Of a stretch of 64,000 nucleotides of DNA, positions 51,144 through 59,516 are shown piece by piece. The notes below the pieces were generated by a model. That model saw nothing but the letters and a program-made list of their open reading frames with translations. It made no database searches and was not told the origin of the DNA. The position numbers were made by a program, and so were the translations under genes. The stretch covers positions 1,922,001 through 1,986,000 of the forward strand of contig NZ_CP041146.1 of the NCBI RefSeq assembly GCF_006494775.1. The letters are read 5' to 3'. The stretch is from Nocardioides humi (GTDB lineage Bacteria; Actinomycetota; Actinomycetes; Propionibacteriales; Nocardioidaceae). The stretch's first letter is position 1; the number at the start of each line of letters is the position of its first letter.

Positions 51144-52358
51144 TCAGCTCCCGCGATGCGCACCCCCGAGGAAGGACCTGATGTCGCGGACCACGACATC
51201 CGGCTCCTCCGCGGCGGCGAAGTGACCGCCCGTGGGCGAGGAGGTGACCTGGCGGAGGTCGAAGTACTCCTCCATCCAGGCCATCGACGCCCCGGGCGGG
51301 AGATCCTTCTCGAACACGGTGACGGCGGTCGGGACGCCGACGACCGGCGTCCGGTCGTGCGAGGGCTGCCAGCCGATCTTGGCGTTCTCGTGGTAGAGGC
51401 GCGCGGTGCTCACGAAGGAGTCGCTGGCCCAGTAGATGGTGAAGCTGGTCAGCAGGTCGTCGCGGCTGAACGCCGACTCCACGTCGCCGCCGCAGTCGCT
51501 CCAGGAGCGTCGCCGCTCCAGCAGCCACGCGGCCAGGCCGGCCGGGGAGTCATGCAGGGCGTGCGCCAGGGTCTGCGGGTCCAGGACGTGGGCGACGACG
51601 TGGCCCACCTTGCGGCGCTCGTACTCCACGAACGTGGCCCGGTCCCCCACCCCCGACGGGATGGCGTTGGCGAACAGGTCGGCCCACGGGCGGTCGGTGT
51701 TGAAGGCATGCAGGGGCAGCGGCCGTGGCGCGAAGTGGAGACCGAGGAGGTGCTCGGGGTACTTGTGCCCGAGCTGCGCGGTCACCATCACGCCGTAGTC
51801 GCCACCGTGGGCGGCGAACCTCGGGTAGCCCAGCACGTCGACCATCAGGGTCTTCCAGACGTCGGCCACGTCCCAGATCGTCATGCCCGTGCGCCGCAGC
51901 GGCGTGGAGAAGCCGAAGCCGGGCAGCGACGGGACGATGACGTCGAAGCTGTCCTCGGCCGAGCCGCCGTACGCGACCGGGTCGGTCAGCGGGCCGATCA
52001 CGTCGTGGAAGTCCCAGAAGGTCCAGGGCCAGCCGTGGGTCAGGATGATCGGCGTCGGGTCCGGCCCCTTCCCCCGCTCGTGGACGAAGTGGATCGGGAT
52101 GCCGTCGATCACCGTCCGGTAGTGGCTCAGCTCGTTGATCCGGCGCTCCTGGGCACGCCAGTCGAACTCGGTGCGCCAGGAGTGCACCAGCTCGGCGAGA
52201 TACGCGCCGTTGACGCCGTAGCTCCAGTCCTCGTTGTCGAGGTCGGGCGCCAGCCGGGTGCGGGCGAGTCGCTCATGCAGGTCGTCGAGCGTTCCCTGGT
52301 CGACCTGCACCACGAACGGCTCGGCGGGCTCCCAGGCCGGGCCCGGCGTACCGGTCAC
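51144..52358 (-). CDS. epoxide hydrolase, EHN-domain alpha/beta hydrolase (copy 2)
   Basis: 404-residue paralogue of the enzyme at 48556. EHN domain with YLAELVHSWRTEFDWRAQERRINEL, HGWP oxyanion motif near 109, nucleophile Asp187 in HGGDYGVM, and His379 in GGHFAAAE. All catalytic elements are kept, so both copies are probably active, perhaps on different epoxides or stereoisomers. Its start overlaps the stop of the upstream SDR (52355), placing it last in the reverse operon from 58444 or a later promoter. Confidence 0.92.
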   Translation of the reverse strand: MTGTPGPAWEPAEPFVVQVDQGTLDDLHERLARTRLAPDLDNEDWSYGVNGAYLAELVHSWRTEFDWRAQERRINELSHYRTVIDGIPIHFVHERGKGPDPTPIILTHGWPWTFWDFHDVIGPLTDPVAYGGSAEDSFDVIVPSLPGFGFSTPLRRTGMTIWDVADVWKTLMVDVLGYPRFAAHGGDYGVMVTAQLGHKYPEHLLGLHFAPRPLPLHAFNTDRPWADLFANAIPSGVGDRATFVEYERRKVGHVVAHVLDPQTLAHALHDSPAGLAAWLLERRRSWSDCGGDVESAFSRDDLLTSFTIYWASDSFVSTARLYHENAKIGWQPSHDRTPVVGVPTAVTVFEKDLPPGASMAWMEEYFDLRQVTSSPTGGHFAAAEEPDVVVRDIRSFLGGAHRGS

Positions 52359-53197
52359 CGGACGACCATCGAGCCGGCGTCGACCGCCAGGGTCGAGCCC
52401 GTCATCAGGATCGCGGCATCGCTGGCGGCGAAGGCCACGACCCGCGCGATGTCGTCGGGCAGGGCGGTCCGGCCCAGCGGCAGGTGGGCGAAGGCGGCGG
52501 GATTGCCCAGCTCCACGGTCTTGCCCGACTTCGCCGCCTCCTCCCGGCTGCGCTCGCGCAGGGCGATCAGGCCGGGGGTCTCGACGACCACCGGCGCGAT
52601 GTCGAGCACCCGGATGCCGGCCGGGCCCAGCTCCACCGCGAGGCCCTTGGTGATCGCGTTGACCGCCTGCTTCGAGGTCGTGTAGGTGAGCGTGCCCGGG
52701 TTGGGATAGCGATAGGTGGCGGTCGAGGCCATGTTGATGATGACGCCGGGCCGGCTGGCGGCGACCATGAGCGGACCGACCACGCGACTGACGTTGAGCA
52801 CCCCGCGGACGTTGACCGCCATGGTGCGATCGAAGTCCTCGTCGGCGATCTGGTCGTACGGACTCGGCACGCCGAGCAGACCGGCGTTGTTGACGAGGAT
52901 GTCGATCTCGCCGAGCCGGGACCGGACCGCCGCGACGGCCTGCCGTGTCGACTCGGGCGAGGTGACGTCCATCGCCACCGCGACAGCGGTCGCGCCGCCG
53001 GCGGCGAGCTTCTCGGCCGTCTCGGTGGCGAGGCTCTCGTCGATGTCGGCGATCGCGACCGCCGCACCGGCCTCCGCGAGCCGTGTTGCCACGGCAGCGC
53101 CGATGCCGCGCCCTCCTCCGGTGACCAGCGCGACCCTCCCGGCCAGCGAGTAGAGGTCGGCGAGCGACCGGTTCGACACGTCAGGGGCAACAGTCAT
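52355..53197 (-). CDS. SDR family oxidoreductase
   Basis: 280-residue classical SDR with TGGGRGIG near residues 26-33, NNAGL near 104, NMASTATYRYPNPGT and the YTTSKQAVNA catalytic Tyr/Lys. The C-terminus TLAVDAGSMVVR is typical. It would oxidise a diol or secondary alcohol; being coupled to epoxide hydrolase copy 2, the diol product is a reasonable candidate substrate. The ATG is at 53197, with GAGGAGAG a few bases upstream. Confidence 0.9.
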   Translation of the reverse strand: MTVAPDVSNRSLADLYSLAGRVALVTGGGRGIGAAVATRLAEAGAAVAIADIDESLATETAEKLAAGGATAVAVAMDVTSPESTRQAVAAVRSRLGEIDILVNNAGLLGVPSPYDQIADEDFDRTMAVNVRGVLNVSRVVGPLMVAASRPGVIINMASTATYRYPNPGTLTYTTSKQAVNAITKGLAVELGPAGIRVLDIAPVVVETPGLIALRERSREEAAKSGKTVELGNPAAFAHLPLGRTALPDDIARVVAFAASDAAILMTGSTLAVDAGSMVVR

Positions 53198-53248
53198 GGG
53201 ACTCTCCTCTCGGTGGCGCCGGCACCCGGCCGGAGCCGTCAGGGCATC

Positions 53249-53656
53249 TCAGATGCGTTCGAAGCCGAGCAGGGTGGACCCGGCGACGTCGTAGGGATAG
53301 GCCCGTACCCGCGTGTTCTCGTCGAGCGGGCCGGACTCGATGCGGCCGAACAGCCGGACGCCCTCGGGCTGGAGCTCCACGGCCACGACGGTGTACGGCG
53401 TGTGCCCCTTGAAGGTGTCGTCGAGCGGATGGTGCGCCACGATCCACGAGTACACGCGCCCCTCCCCGGTCGAGAGGGTGGCGTCGATGTCCGTGCTGCC
53501 GCAGTGGGCGCACGCGGGGATCGGGGGGAAGAAGTGCCGGTCGCAGGAGCGGCAGTGCGGGATCCGCAGCTCACCGGCGGCGAGCGACGCCCACCACCAG
53601 GCGGTGTCCGGATCGATGTCCGGCGCCACGGTGACGTCCTGCAGGGGGTTGGTCAT
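53249..53656 (-). CDS. Zn-ribbon OB-fold protein (DUF35), thiolase partner
   Basis: 135-residue protein with a zinc ribbon (CRSC near residues 35-38, CAHC near 49-52) and an OB-fold domain (RVYSWIVAHHPLDDTF, then VVAVELQPEGVRLFGRI). The layout matches ChsH2-DUF35-like subunits that stabilise SCP2-type aldolases or thiolases. ATG at 53656 shares a base with the stop of the thiolase gene directly upstream, so a 1:1 complex is expected, as for the pair at 6372-7941. Confidence 0.88.
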   Translation of the reverse strand: MTNPLQDVTVAPDIDPDTAWWWASLAAGELRIPHCRSCDRHFFPPIPACAHCGSTDIDATLSTGEGRVYSWIVAHHPLDDTFKGHTPYTVVAVELQPEGVRLFGRIESGPLDENTRVRAYPYDVAGSTLLGFERI

Positions 53657-54837
53657 CACGAGTCCTTCCTGAGCACGATCGCGGATCCGTCGACGAGCAC
53701 GCCCGAGGTGGCCACAGCCGTCTCGGCGCCCTCCACCTGGCGGATGCCGGCGCGGCCCTGGATCTGGTGGACGGCCTCGGTCACGGTGTTCATGCCGTGC
53801 ACATAGCCCTCGTTGAGCAGGCCGCCGTGGGTGTTCGTGGGCAGGACGCCGTCCAGCCGGGTGTTGCCCTCCCGGACGAAGGCGCCCGCGCCGCCCCGCT
53901 CCACGAAGCCGAGTCCCTCCAGGCCGTAGAGGACGGCCGGGCTGAAGCAGTCGTAGATCTCGGCCACGTCGATGTCGGCCGGTCCCAGGCCCGCCGAGGC
54001 CCACAGCCGGTCGGCCAGCAGGTGCTGGCAGTTGCGGCTCAGGTCGGGCCAGTAGTGGACGTCGGCGATGTCGAGCCCCGAGCCGCGCCCGGTGACCCAG
54101 GCTCCGCCCTCGAGCACCGCGGGCGGCACCTTCAGGTCCCGGGCACGCTCGAGGGACGTCACGACGACGGCCACCGCGGCGTCGACCTCGACGGTGCAGT
54201 CGACCGGCCGGAACGGCTCGACGACGTACCCGCGCGAGAAGTACTCCTCCTCGGTGAGCAGGCTCCTGCGCACCGCCCGCTCGTTGAGCGCGGAGTACTC
54301 CCGCTGCGCCATCACCACGGCCGCCAGGTCCGCCTCCGTGGCCCCCGTCTCGATCATGAACCGTCGCGACCACATCGCGATGTAGTACGGGTAGGACGAG
54401 AACCCGATCGGGTAGCGGAACTGGCCGCTCGGCGACTCGAAGTGGGTGGAGCCGACCTTCTTGCCGGTGCGGCCGTTGAGCGCCCGGTAGACGACGACGG
54501 TCTCGGCCAGTCCGGATGCGACGGCCATGGCGGCGTTCATGACCGCGAAGCCCGGCTGCGACCCGCCGTTGTTGAGGTCGAGCACGTAGCTCAGGTCGCC
54601 GCAGCCGAGGCCGGTCCCGACCGCCTGGCTGGAGACCGAGTCGTTGAACAGGCTGTAGGTGATGACGCCGTCGACGTCGGCCGGCGTGAGACCGCAGTCG
54701 GCCAGCGCCGCTCGCGAGGCCTCGAGGGCCAGGTCGAGAACGGATCTGCCGCCGGAGGCGGTCAGGTCGGTGTAGCCGACGCCGGAGAGCGCCGTCGTGC
54801 CGGCGAAGCCGGGACGGTTGCCAGGGGCGCTGGTCAT
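53656..54837 (-). CDS. SCP2/Ltp2-type thiolase or aldolase
   Basis: 393-residue thiolase-fold protein of the lipid-transfer subgroup. DLNNGGSQPGFAVMNAAMAV lies at the usual nucleophile position and has no Cys, which is what Ltp2-type retro-aldolases show. Other family segments are VAEIYDCFSPAVLYGLEGLGF and LPTNTHGGLLNEGYVHGMN, with a His and Tyr residues in the active-site loop. ATG at 54837 has GAGGTG eight bases upstream. With the DUF35 protein it probably cleaves a beta-hydroxyacyl-CoA by retro-aldol reaction; no CoA-dependent thiolysis is expected without the Cys. Confidence 0.88.
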   Translation of the reverse strand: MTSAPGNRPGFAGTTALSGVGYTDLTASGGRSVLDLALEASRAALADCGLTPADVDGVITYSLFNDSVSSQAVGTGLGCGDLSYVLDLNNGGSQPGFAVMNAAMAVASGLAETVVVYRALNGRTGKKVGSTHFESPSGQFRYPIGFSSYPYYIAMWSRRFMIETGATEADLAAVVMAQREYSALNERAVRRSLLTEEEYFSRGYVVEPFRPVDCTVEVDAAVAVVVTSLERARDLKVPPAVLEGGAWVTGRGSGLDIADVHYWPDLSRNCQHLLADRLWASAGLGPADIDVAEIYDCFSPAVLYGLEGLGFVERGGAGAFVREGNTRLDGVLPTNTHGGLLNEGYVHGMNTVTEAVHQIQGRAGIRQVEGAETAVATSGVLVDGSAIVLRKDS

Positions 54838-54868
54838 GGTGAGCACCTCGTCGATCGGGGGGAAGGGG

Positions 54869-55885
54869 TCAGAAGGAGTCGATGCCGTCACGCAGCAGCG
54901 TGAGGCCGTCGTCCAGGAGCGCGCGGGCGGTGTGCTGGAGCGACTCGTAGATCGGGTCGTGCTTCTTGCCGCGCCGATGGAGCCGCAGGTTGTAGCCCAC
55001 GATGGCGGCGTACTTGTAGCAGGACGCCGCCACGTGCCACGCCAGCTCCCGGGCGCCGATGCCGTAGGTGCGGCCGAGCTCGCCGAGCGGGATCTCGATG
55101 CTGCCCGTGGGGTTCGGATCCGGTGCGTAGCGTCGCCGCAGGGAGGCGACCGCGAGGCAGGCCAGGTCGGTCGCGGGGTGGCCCACGCCGGCGATCTCCC
55201 AGTCCAGGACGGCGACGACGCCGTCGTCGCCGAACATCAGGTTGCCGTAGTGGAAGTCTCCGTGCACCAGGACCGGCGCTGCCGCACCGGCGTCGCCCGC
55301 GCCGGCCGCCAGCCGGTCGGCGAGCGCTTCGCCTGGTCGGTGCAGGTCCTCCTCCGCGCGGACGAGCAGCGGCTCCCACCGCCGGACCTCCGCGAGCGGG
55401 TCGCCGTCGGCGTCGGCGAGGGACAGGCTGGTCCGGTCGAGCGGAACCGACTGGATCACCTTCAGCGCCGCGACCGCGGCGGCGGCCGTCGCGGCGTCGC
55501 CGGCACCGGCCCGGAAGTCGGACCAGGAGCGGCCCTCGACCAGCTCCATGACCGCGAACGCGCGGCCGGCCAGGCGGGGCTCGCTGCTGCACGCGAGGAC
55601 GCGCGGCGCCGGGGCGCCGGCCGCCTGGAGCGCGGCCATGATCCGGCCCTGGCGCCCGACGTCGGCGGGGCCGCGCGGCGGGACGCCGGCGGGAGAGAGC
55701 CGCAGCACCAGTCGGCTCAAGGCCGCCGGTGAGGCCAGCACGAAGGAGTACGTCTCCCCCGAGTGTCCGTCGCCGAACGGCGCCAGGTCCGAGACGGACG
55801 CATCCGCCAGGCCGAGCGTCTCCCGGAGCACCGCTTCCAGGTCGGTGACGATGTCGCCATCGGTCACCTCGGTCGTCATCGTCAT
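54869..55885 (-). CDS. phosphotransferase family protein (APH fold), ACAD10/11 kinase-like
   Basis: 338-residue kinase-fold protein parallel to the one at 11415. The catalytic loop is VHGDFHYGNLMFG near residue 208 and the metal motif VLDWEIAG near 227; the N-lobe has GDGHSGETYSFVL and RLVLRLSPAG. ATG at 55885 is preferred, as GGAGG lies 11 bases upstream and it follows the preceding stop by four bases; a GTG at 55915 is possible. Phosphorylation of a hydroxyacyl-CoA before dehydration by the ACAD11-like enzyme at 38838 is the inferred role. Confidence 0.85.
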   Translation of the reverse strand: MTMTTEVTDGDIVTDLEAVLRETLGLADASVSDLAPFGDGHSGETYSFVLASPAALSRLVLRLSPAGVPPRGPADVGRQGRIMAALQAAGAPAPRVLACSSEPRLAGRAFAVMELVEGRSWSDFRAGAGDAATAAAAVAALKVIQSVPLDRTSLSLADADGDPLAEVRRWEPLLVRAEEDLHRPGEALADRLAAGAGDAGAAAPVLVHGDFHYGNLMFGDDGVVAVLDWEIAGVGHPATDLACLAVASLRRRYAPDPNPTGSIEIPLGELGRTYGIGARELAWHVAASCYKYAAIVGYNLRLHRRGKKHDPIYESLQHTARALLDDGLTLLRDGIDSF

Positions 55886-55889
55886 GTCG

Positions 55890-56792
55890 TCATCGCCTCC
55901 ACACCAGCGGCTCACCGTCGGAAAGTCCCTGTCGCCCGGCCACCTGCGCCGCGAAGGCGGCGACCACGTCGAGGTGCGCCGCCGGCGAGTCCAGTCCCTG
56001 GCCGATGGTGCGGAAGGCGACCCGGTCGACGCCGAGCCCGGCGAGCCGGTCCAGGGCCGACGGCCAGGCCGACGGATCCGGGCCGCTGTCGACGAAGACC
56101 TCGATGCCGAAGCTCGCGCGGTCGCGCTCCTTGTCCGCCAGCAGCTGCTCGACCTCGTCGACCGCGGCGCGGACGTCGTCGCCGCGAGCCGGGACGATCA
56201 GCCCGTCCCCGAGGCGGACCGCCCGCGCGTAGGCGGCACGGGAGCTGCCACCGAACCAGAGCGCGGGTGCGCTCGCGGGGCGGGGAGCGATCGAGGCCCG
56301 GTCGATCCGGTGGCGCGCGGTGACCAGGGTGACCGAGGGCTCGCTCCAGAGCCGGCCGAGCACCTGCACCTGCTCCTCGAGCATCGCCCCCCGCCCGGCG
56401 AAGGGCATGCCGAGCGACTCGTACTCGACGTGGTTCCAGCCGACGCCGACGCCGAGCACGAGTCGGCCACCGGAGAGGCTCTGCACCTCGGCCGCCTGCT
56501 TGGCGACGAGCGCCGTCTGCCGCTGGGGCAGCACGAGTACGCCGGTCATCAGCTCGATCCGGGTCGTGATCGCGGCGAGGTAGCCCATGAGCACGAACGG
56601 CTCGTGGAAGGGCGTGTGCTCGTCGTAGGGACCGGTGAGGCGGGGGCTGCGGTCGGCGTGCTCGGCGCCGAGCACGTGGTCGTAGACGACGGCGCGGCCG
56701 AACCCCACACGGTCGGCCAGCTCGGCGAACGCGGCGACCTCGTGGGGCGTCCCGGGCAGCTCCGTCTGGGGGAGCACCACGTCGATCCGCAT
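55890..56792 (-). CDS. LLM-class (luciferase-like) flavin-dependent oxidoreductase
   Basis: 300-residue TIM-barrel flavoprotein: an N-terminal VVLPQTELPGTPHEVAAFAELADRVGF strand-helix, TGVLVLPQRQTALVAKQAAEVQSLSGGRLVLGVGVGWNHVEYESLG (the conserved core of F420-type members) and APALWFGGSSRAAYARAVRLGDGLI. The core is closest in pattern to F420-dependent LLM enzymes, but FMN cannot be excluded. ATG at 56792 shares one base with the ligase stop. Confidence 0.87.
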   Translation of the reverse strand: MRIDVVLPQTELPGTPHEVAAFAELADRVGFGRAVVYDHVLGAEHADRSPRLTGPYDEHTPFHEPFVLMGYLAAITTRIELMTGVLVLPQRQTALVAKQAAEVQSLSGGRLVLGVGVGWNHVEYESLGMPFAGRGAMLEEQVQVLGRLWSEPSVTLVTARHRIDRASIAPRPASAPALWFGGSSRAAYARAVRLGDGLIVPARGDDVRAAVDEVEQLLADKERDRASFGIEVFVDSGPDPSAWPSALDRLAGLGVDRVAFRTIGQGLDSPAAHLDVVAAFAAQVAGRQGLSDGEPLVWRR

Positions 56793-58444
56793 CAGGCGCC
56801 TCGACTGCCGGCCGCGTCGGCCAGGCGGTCGACCAGGACGTTCTTCTGGACCTTGCCCGTGGTCGTGGTCGGCAGGGAGTCCACGACCTCCAGCCGCTCG
56901 GGCAGCTTGAAGGCCGCGAGGCCGAAGCCGCGCAGCGCCGTCGTCAGCTCCGCGAGCGTGAGCGCCGCGCCCGGCTGGAGCACGACGCAGGCGCAGGCGA
57001 TCTCGCCGAGCCGGTCGTCCGGCACCGGTACGACGGCGCACGCGGCGACCTCCGGGAGCTTGACGATCAGCTCCTCGATCTCGCGGGGCGCGATGTTGAG
57101 GCCGCCGCGGATGATGATCTCCTTGGTCCGGCCGACGATGGTCAGGTAGCCGTCGGCGTCGAGGACGCCGAGATCGCCGGACTCGACCCAGCCGTCCGCG
57201 TCGAAGGTGCTGGCGGTGCGCTCGGGGTCGTTGAAGAAGCCCACGCTCGCGCTGGGACTGCGCACGTAGATCACGCCGGGCTCCCCGACGACCGCGCGGC
57301 CGTCGCGGCGTACCTCGAGCTCGACGGCGTCGAACGGGAGACCGTCGGTCTCGATCCGCTTGGTCTCGGGGCTCTCCGGGCGGTTCCACGAGCCGATCAG
57401 GACCTCGGTGGAGCCGTAGAGGCGCAGCACCGTCATCCCGAGCTCGCTCGCGCGCCTGACCAGGTGCGGCGGCACGGCCGCGCCCCCGGAGGAGAAGCGC
57501 CGCATCGACGACAGGTCGGCGCCGACGCGATCCGCCTCGTCCAGGACGTCGGCCAGGAAGGTCGTGGCGGCCACGGTGTAGGTGCACCGCTCGTCCTGGA
57601 TCGTGCGCACGGCCTCGGCGGCGTCCCACTTGTCCTGCAGGCAGAGGGTCAGGCCGTGGTGGAGGGCCATCCGCAGGCCGTAGTTGAACCCCGTCGAGTG
57701 CCCGATGGGCGAGGGCATCCAGACGATGTCCTCCGCCGTCAGGCCCAGCGCCTCGCCCGCAGCACGGACGCCGAACTCGGTCGTGCTCTCCGTGTGCATG
57801 ATGGCCTTCGGGGTCGACTCCGTGCCCGAGGTGAACATCAGCTCGGAGACGGCCTCCGGATCCAGGCCGGAGGGGTACGGCGCCGCGGCGTGCCCCTCGA
57901 GCAGCCCGTCGAGCGCCGCCGGCTGCTCGACCGGGTCCGGCACGACGAGGTGGGTGCGGAGCGCGGGCAGCTCGTCGACGAGCTCGGCGGCCAGTGCCGC
58001 GTGGTCGAACCTGCGGTAGACGGCGGGCGTCACCAGGAGCTTCGACCCCGCGGCCGAGAGCATGTGGCGCATCTCCTTGCCGCGGTAGATCGGCAGCATG
58101 GTGTTGAGGACCGCGCCCCGGGCGAGCACCGCCAGGTCGACGACGACCGTCTCGTACCAGTTGGGCAGCTGGACCGCCACGACGTCGCCCGGCTCGACGC
58201 CGGCCTCGGTCAGCACCCGGACCATGCGGCAGACGTCGGCGTAGAGCTCCGCGTAGGTCCGCCGCCGGGTGCCGGCGAGGTCGACCACGGCGGTCTTCTC
58301 CGGCCGTGCGGCGGCGTGCTGGGCCAGGCGGTCGGCCAGGGTGTCGGAGTTCCAGTGCCCCCGCGACCGGTACAGCTCGCGCCTCTCGGCCGGCGTCACC
58401 ACATCGCGCAGGAGCCGGACCGCCGACTGGGAGCTGGTTGCCAT
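56792..58444 (-). CDS. AMP-dependent acyl-CoA synthetase/ligase
   Basis: 550-residue ANL-superfamily enzyme activating a carboxylic acid to its CoA thioester with ATP. Motifs in order: MFTSGTESTPKAIMHTE (P-loop) near residue 200, LRLYGSTEVLIGSW, DGWVESGDLGVLDADGYLTIVGRTKEIIIRGGLNIAPREIE (hinge) near 430, and the acyl-adenylating Lys in TTTGKVQKN near 530. It resembles cyclohexanecarboxylate or medium-chain acid ligases in the GLNIAPREIE region. GGAGG is upstream. First gene of a long reverse operon; probably the entry step for the acid produced upstream in the pathway. Confidence 0.93.
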   Translation of the reverse strand: MATSSQSAVRLLRDVVTPAERRELYRSRGHWNSDTLADRLAQHAAARPEKTAVVDLAGTRRRTYAELYADVCRMVRVLTEAGVEPGDVVAVQLPNWYETVVVDLAVLARGAVLNTMLPIYRGKEMRHMLSAAGSKLLVTPAVYRRFDHAALAAELVDELPALRTHLVVPDPVEQPAALDGLLEGHAAAPYPSGLDPEAVSELMFTSGTESTPKAIMHTESTTEFGVRAAGEALGLTAEDIVWMPSPIGHSTGFNYGLRMALHHGLTLCLQDKWDAAEAVRTIQDERCTYTVAATTFLADVLDEADRVGADLSSMRRFSSGGAAVPPHLVRRASELGMTVLRLYGSTEVLIGSWNRPESPETKRIETDGLPFDAVELEVRRDGRAVVGEPGVIYVRSPSASVGFFNDPERTASTFDADGWVESGDLGVLDADGYLTIVGRTKEIIIRGGLNIAPREIEELIVKLPEVAACAVVPVPDDRLGEIACACVVLQPGAALTLAELTTALRGFGLAAFKLPERLEVVDSLPTTTTGKVQKNVLVDRLADAAGSRGA

Positions 58445-58589
58445 CCCGCCACACCTCCCTCCGATGCTGGAGCCGATCCAGATCGGAGTCTAGTAGAAGA
58501 TTCTCGAATGGAATACGATGTGATCGTACGGCAATCGAAACACGCTGCGCAACACCCGCTCGCTGCCCCCGGCCCCGAGAAGGACGCCC
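58445..58589. promoter_or_regulatory. divergent promoter with GATTCTCGAAT and TACGAT palindromes
   Basis: GATTCTCGAAT at 58499-58509 repeats the core at 47534. Next to it TACGAT-GTG-ATCGTA (58514-58528) is a perfect 6-3-6 inverted repeat. The 12-mer TGGAATACGATG here (58509-58520) recurs at 59462-59473. Serves the ligase operon and an SDR. Confidence 0.6.
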
Positions 58590-59404
58590 ATGACATCCTC
58601 CGACACCGCACCGCACGCCCACCCCGCACCCGCGCACGACCTCACCGGCCGAAGCGTCGTGGTCACCGGCGGCAACGGCGGGATCGGGCTCGGCCTGGCC
58701 CACGGCGTGGCCCGCGCCGGCGCGCGCGTGGCGATCTGGGGCCGCAACGCGGCCAAGAACGAGACCGCCCTCGCCGAGCTCCGGGAGGCCGGCCTCGACG
58801 CCACCGCCCTGGTGGTCGACATCCAGGACGAGGAGCAGGTGTGCTCCGCCTTCGCCGACACCGTGTCCGCGCTCGGCCGGGTGGACGCCTTCTTCGCCAA
58901 CGCCGGCGTGCCCGGCGACGCGGTCTCCTTCGTGGACATGACCGTCGAGCAGTGGCGCAGCGTCGTCTCGATCAACCTCGACGGCACCTTCCTGTGCCTG
59001 CGCGAGGCCGCGCGCCACATGGTCGCCAACGGCGGCGGCGCGCTGGTCCCGGTGTCCTCGATCATGAACTTCTACGGCGGCGCGCGCAAGGAGCACTACG
59101 CCGCGAGCAAGGCGGGCATCGAGGCGCTGTCGCGGGCGCTCGCCGTCGAGCTCGCCCCCCAGGGGTCCGGGTGAACACGCTCGTCCCGGGCTGGACCGAG
59201 ACCGACCTGGTCGCGCCCGGGGCGGGGTTCATCGACGCCAAGAACTACGACAAGGTCCGCGAGTACACCCGCCGCCGCACACCCGTCCAGCGCTGGGGCA
59301 CCCGCGAGGACATGGCCGCTGTCGCCGCGTTCCTGGCGGATCCGTCGCTGACGTTCCACACTGGCGACACGCTGGTCGTGGACGGCGCGTACACGAGGTT
59401 CTGA
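58590..59404 (+). CDS. SDR family oxidoreductase (one frame break)
   Basis: 271-residue SDR after restoring one base. TGGNGGIGLG near residues 26-35, NAGVPGD near 108, the catalytic Ser in PVSSIMNFYGG, YAASKAGIEALS, then past the break RVNTLVPGWTETDLV and FHTGDTLVVDGAYTRF. The break is at 59162-59165 (CAG-GGG-TCC, one G short). GAGAAGGA precedes the ATG region. It is a short unit of its own, with operator-like repeats on both sides. Confidence 0.85.
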
Positions 59405-59516
59405 TCGCCGTGACGATTCATGAAATCGATTCGTATTTAGGGCTTCACGAGGTCTCGTATTTGGAATACGATGCAAATCGGCCCTCATTCGCGGCCCGAT
59501 CTCAAGGAGCGCCCTC
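59405..59516 (+). promoter_or_regulatory. promoter with TCGTATT-TGG-AATACGA palindrome
   Basis: A perfect 7-3-7 inverted repeat at 59455-59471. Upstream lies TTCGTATTTAGG (59430-59441), a partial direct repeat of its left arm. It precedes the LLM/ferredoxin/P450 operon by about 45 bases, where a repressor or activator could act. Confidence 0.55.

Noticed and set aside
55890..59096. A very long minus frame ending in the LLM protein
   Set aside because: Only the last 300 codons (from 56792) encode the flavoprotein; upstream it is a shadow of the acyl-CoA ligase, which occupies another frame.
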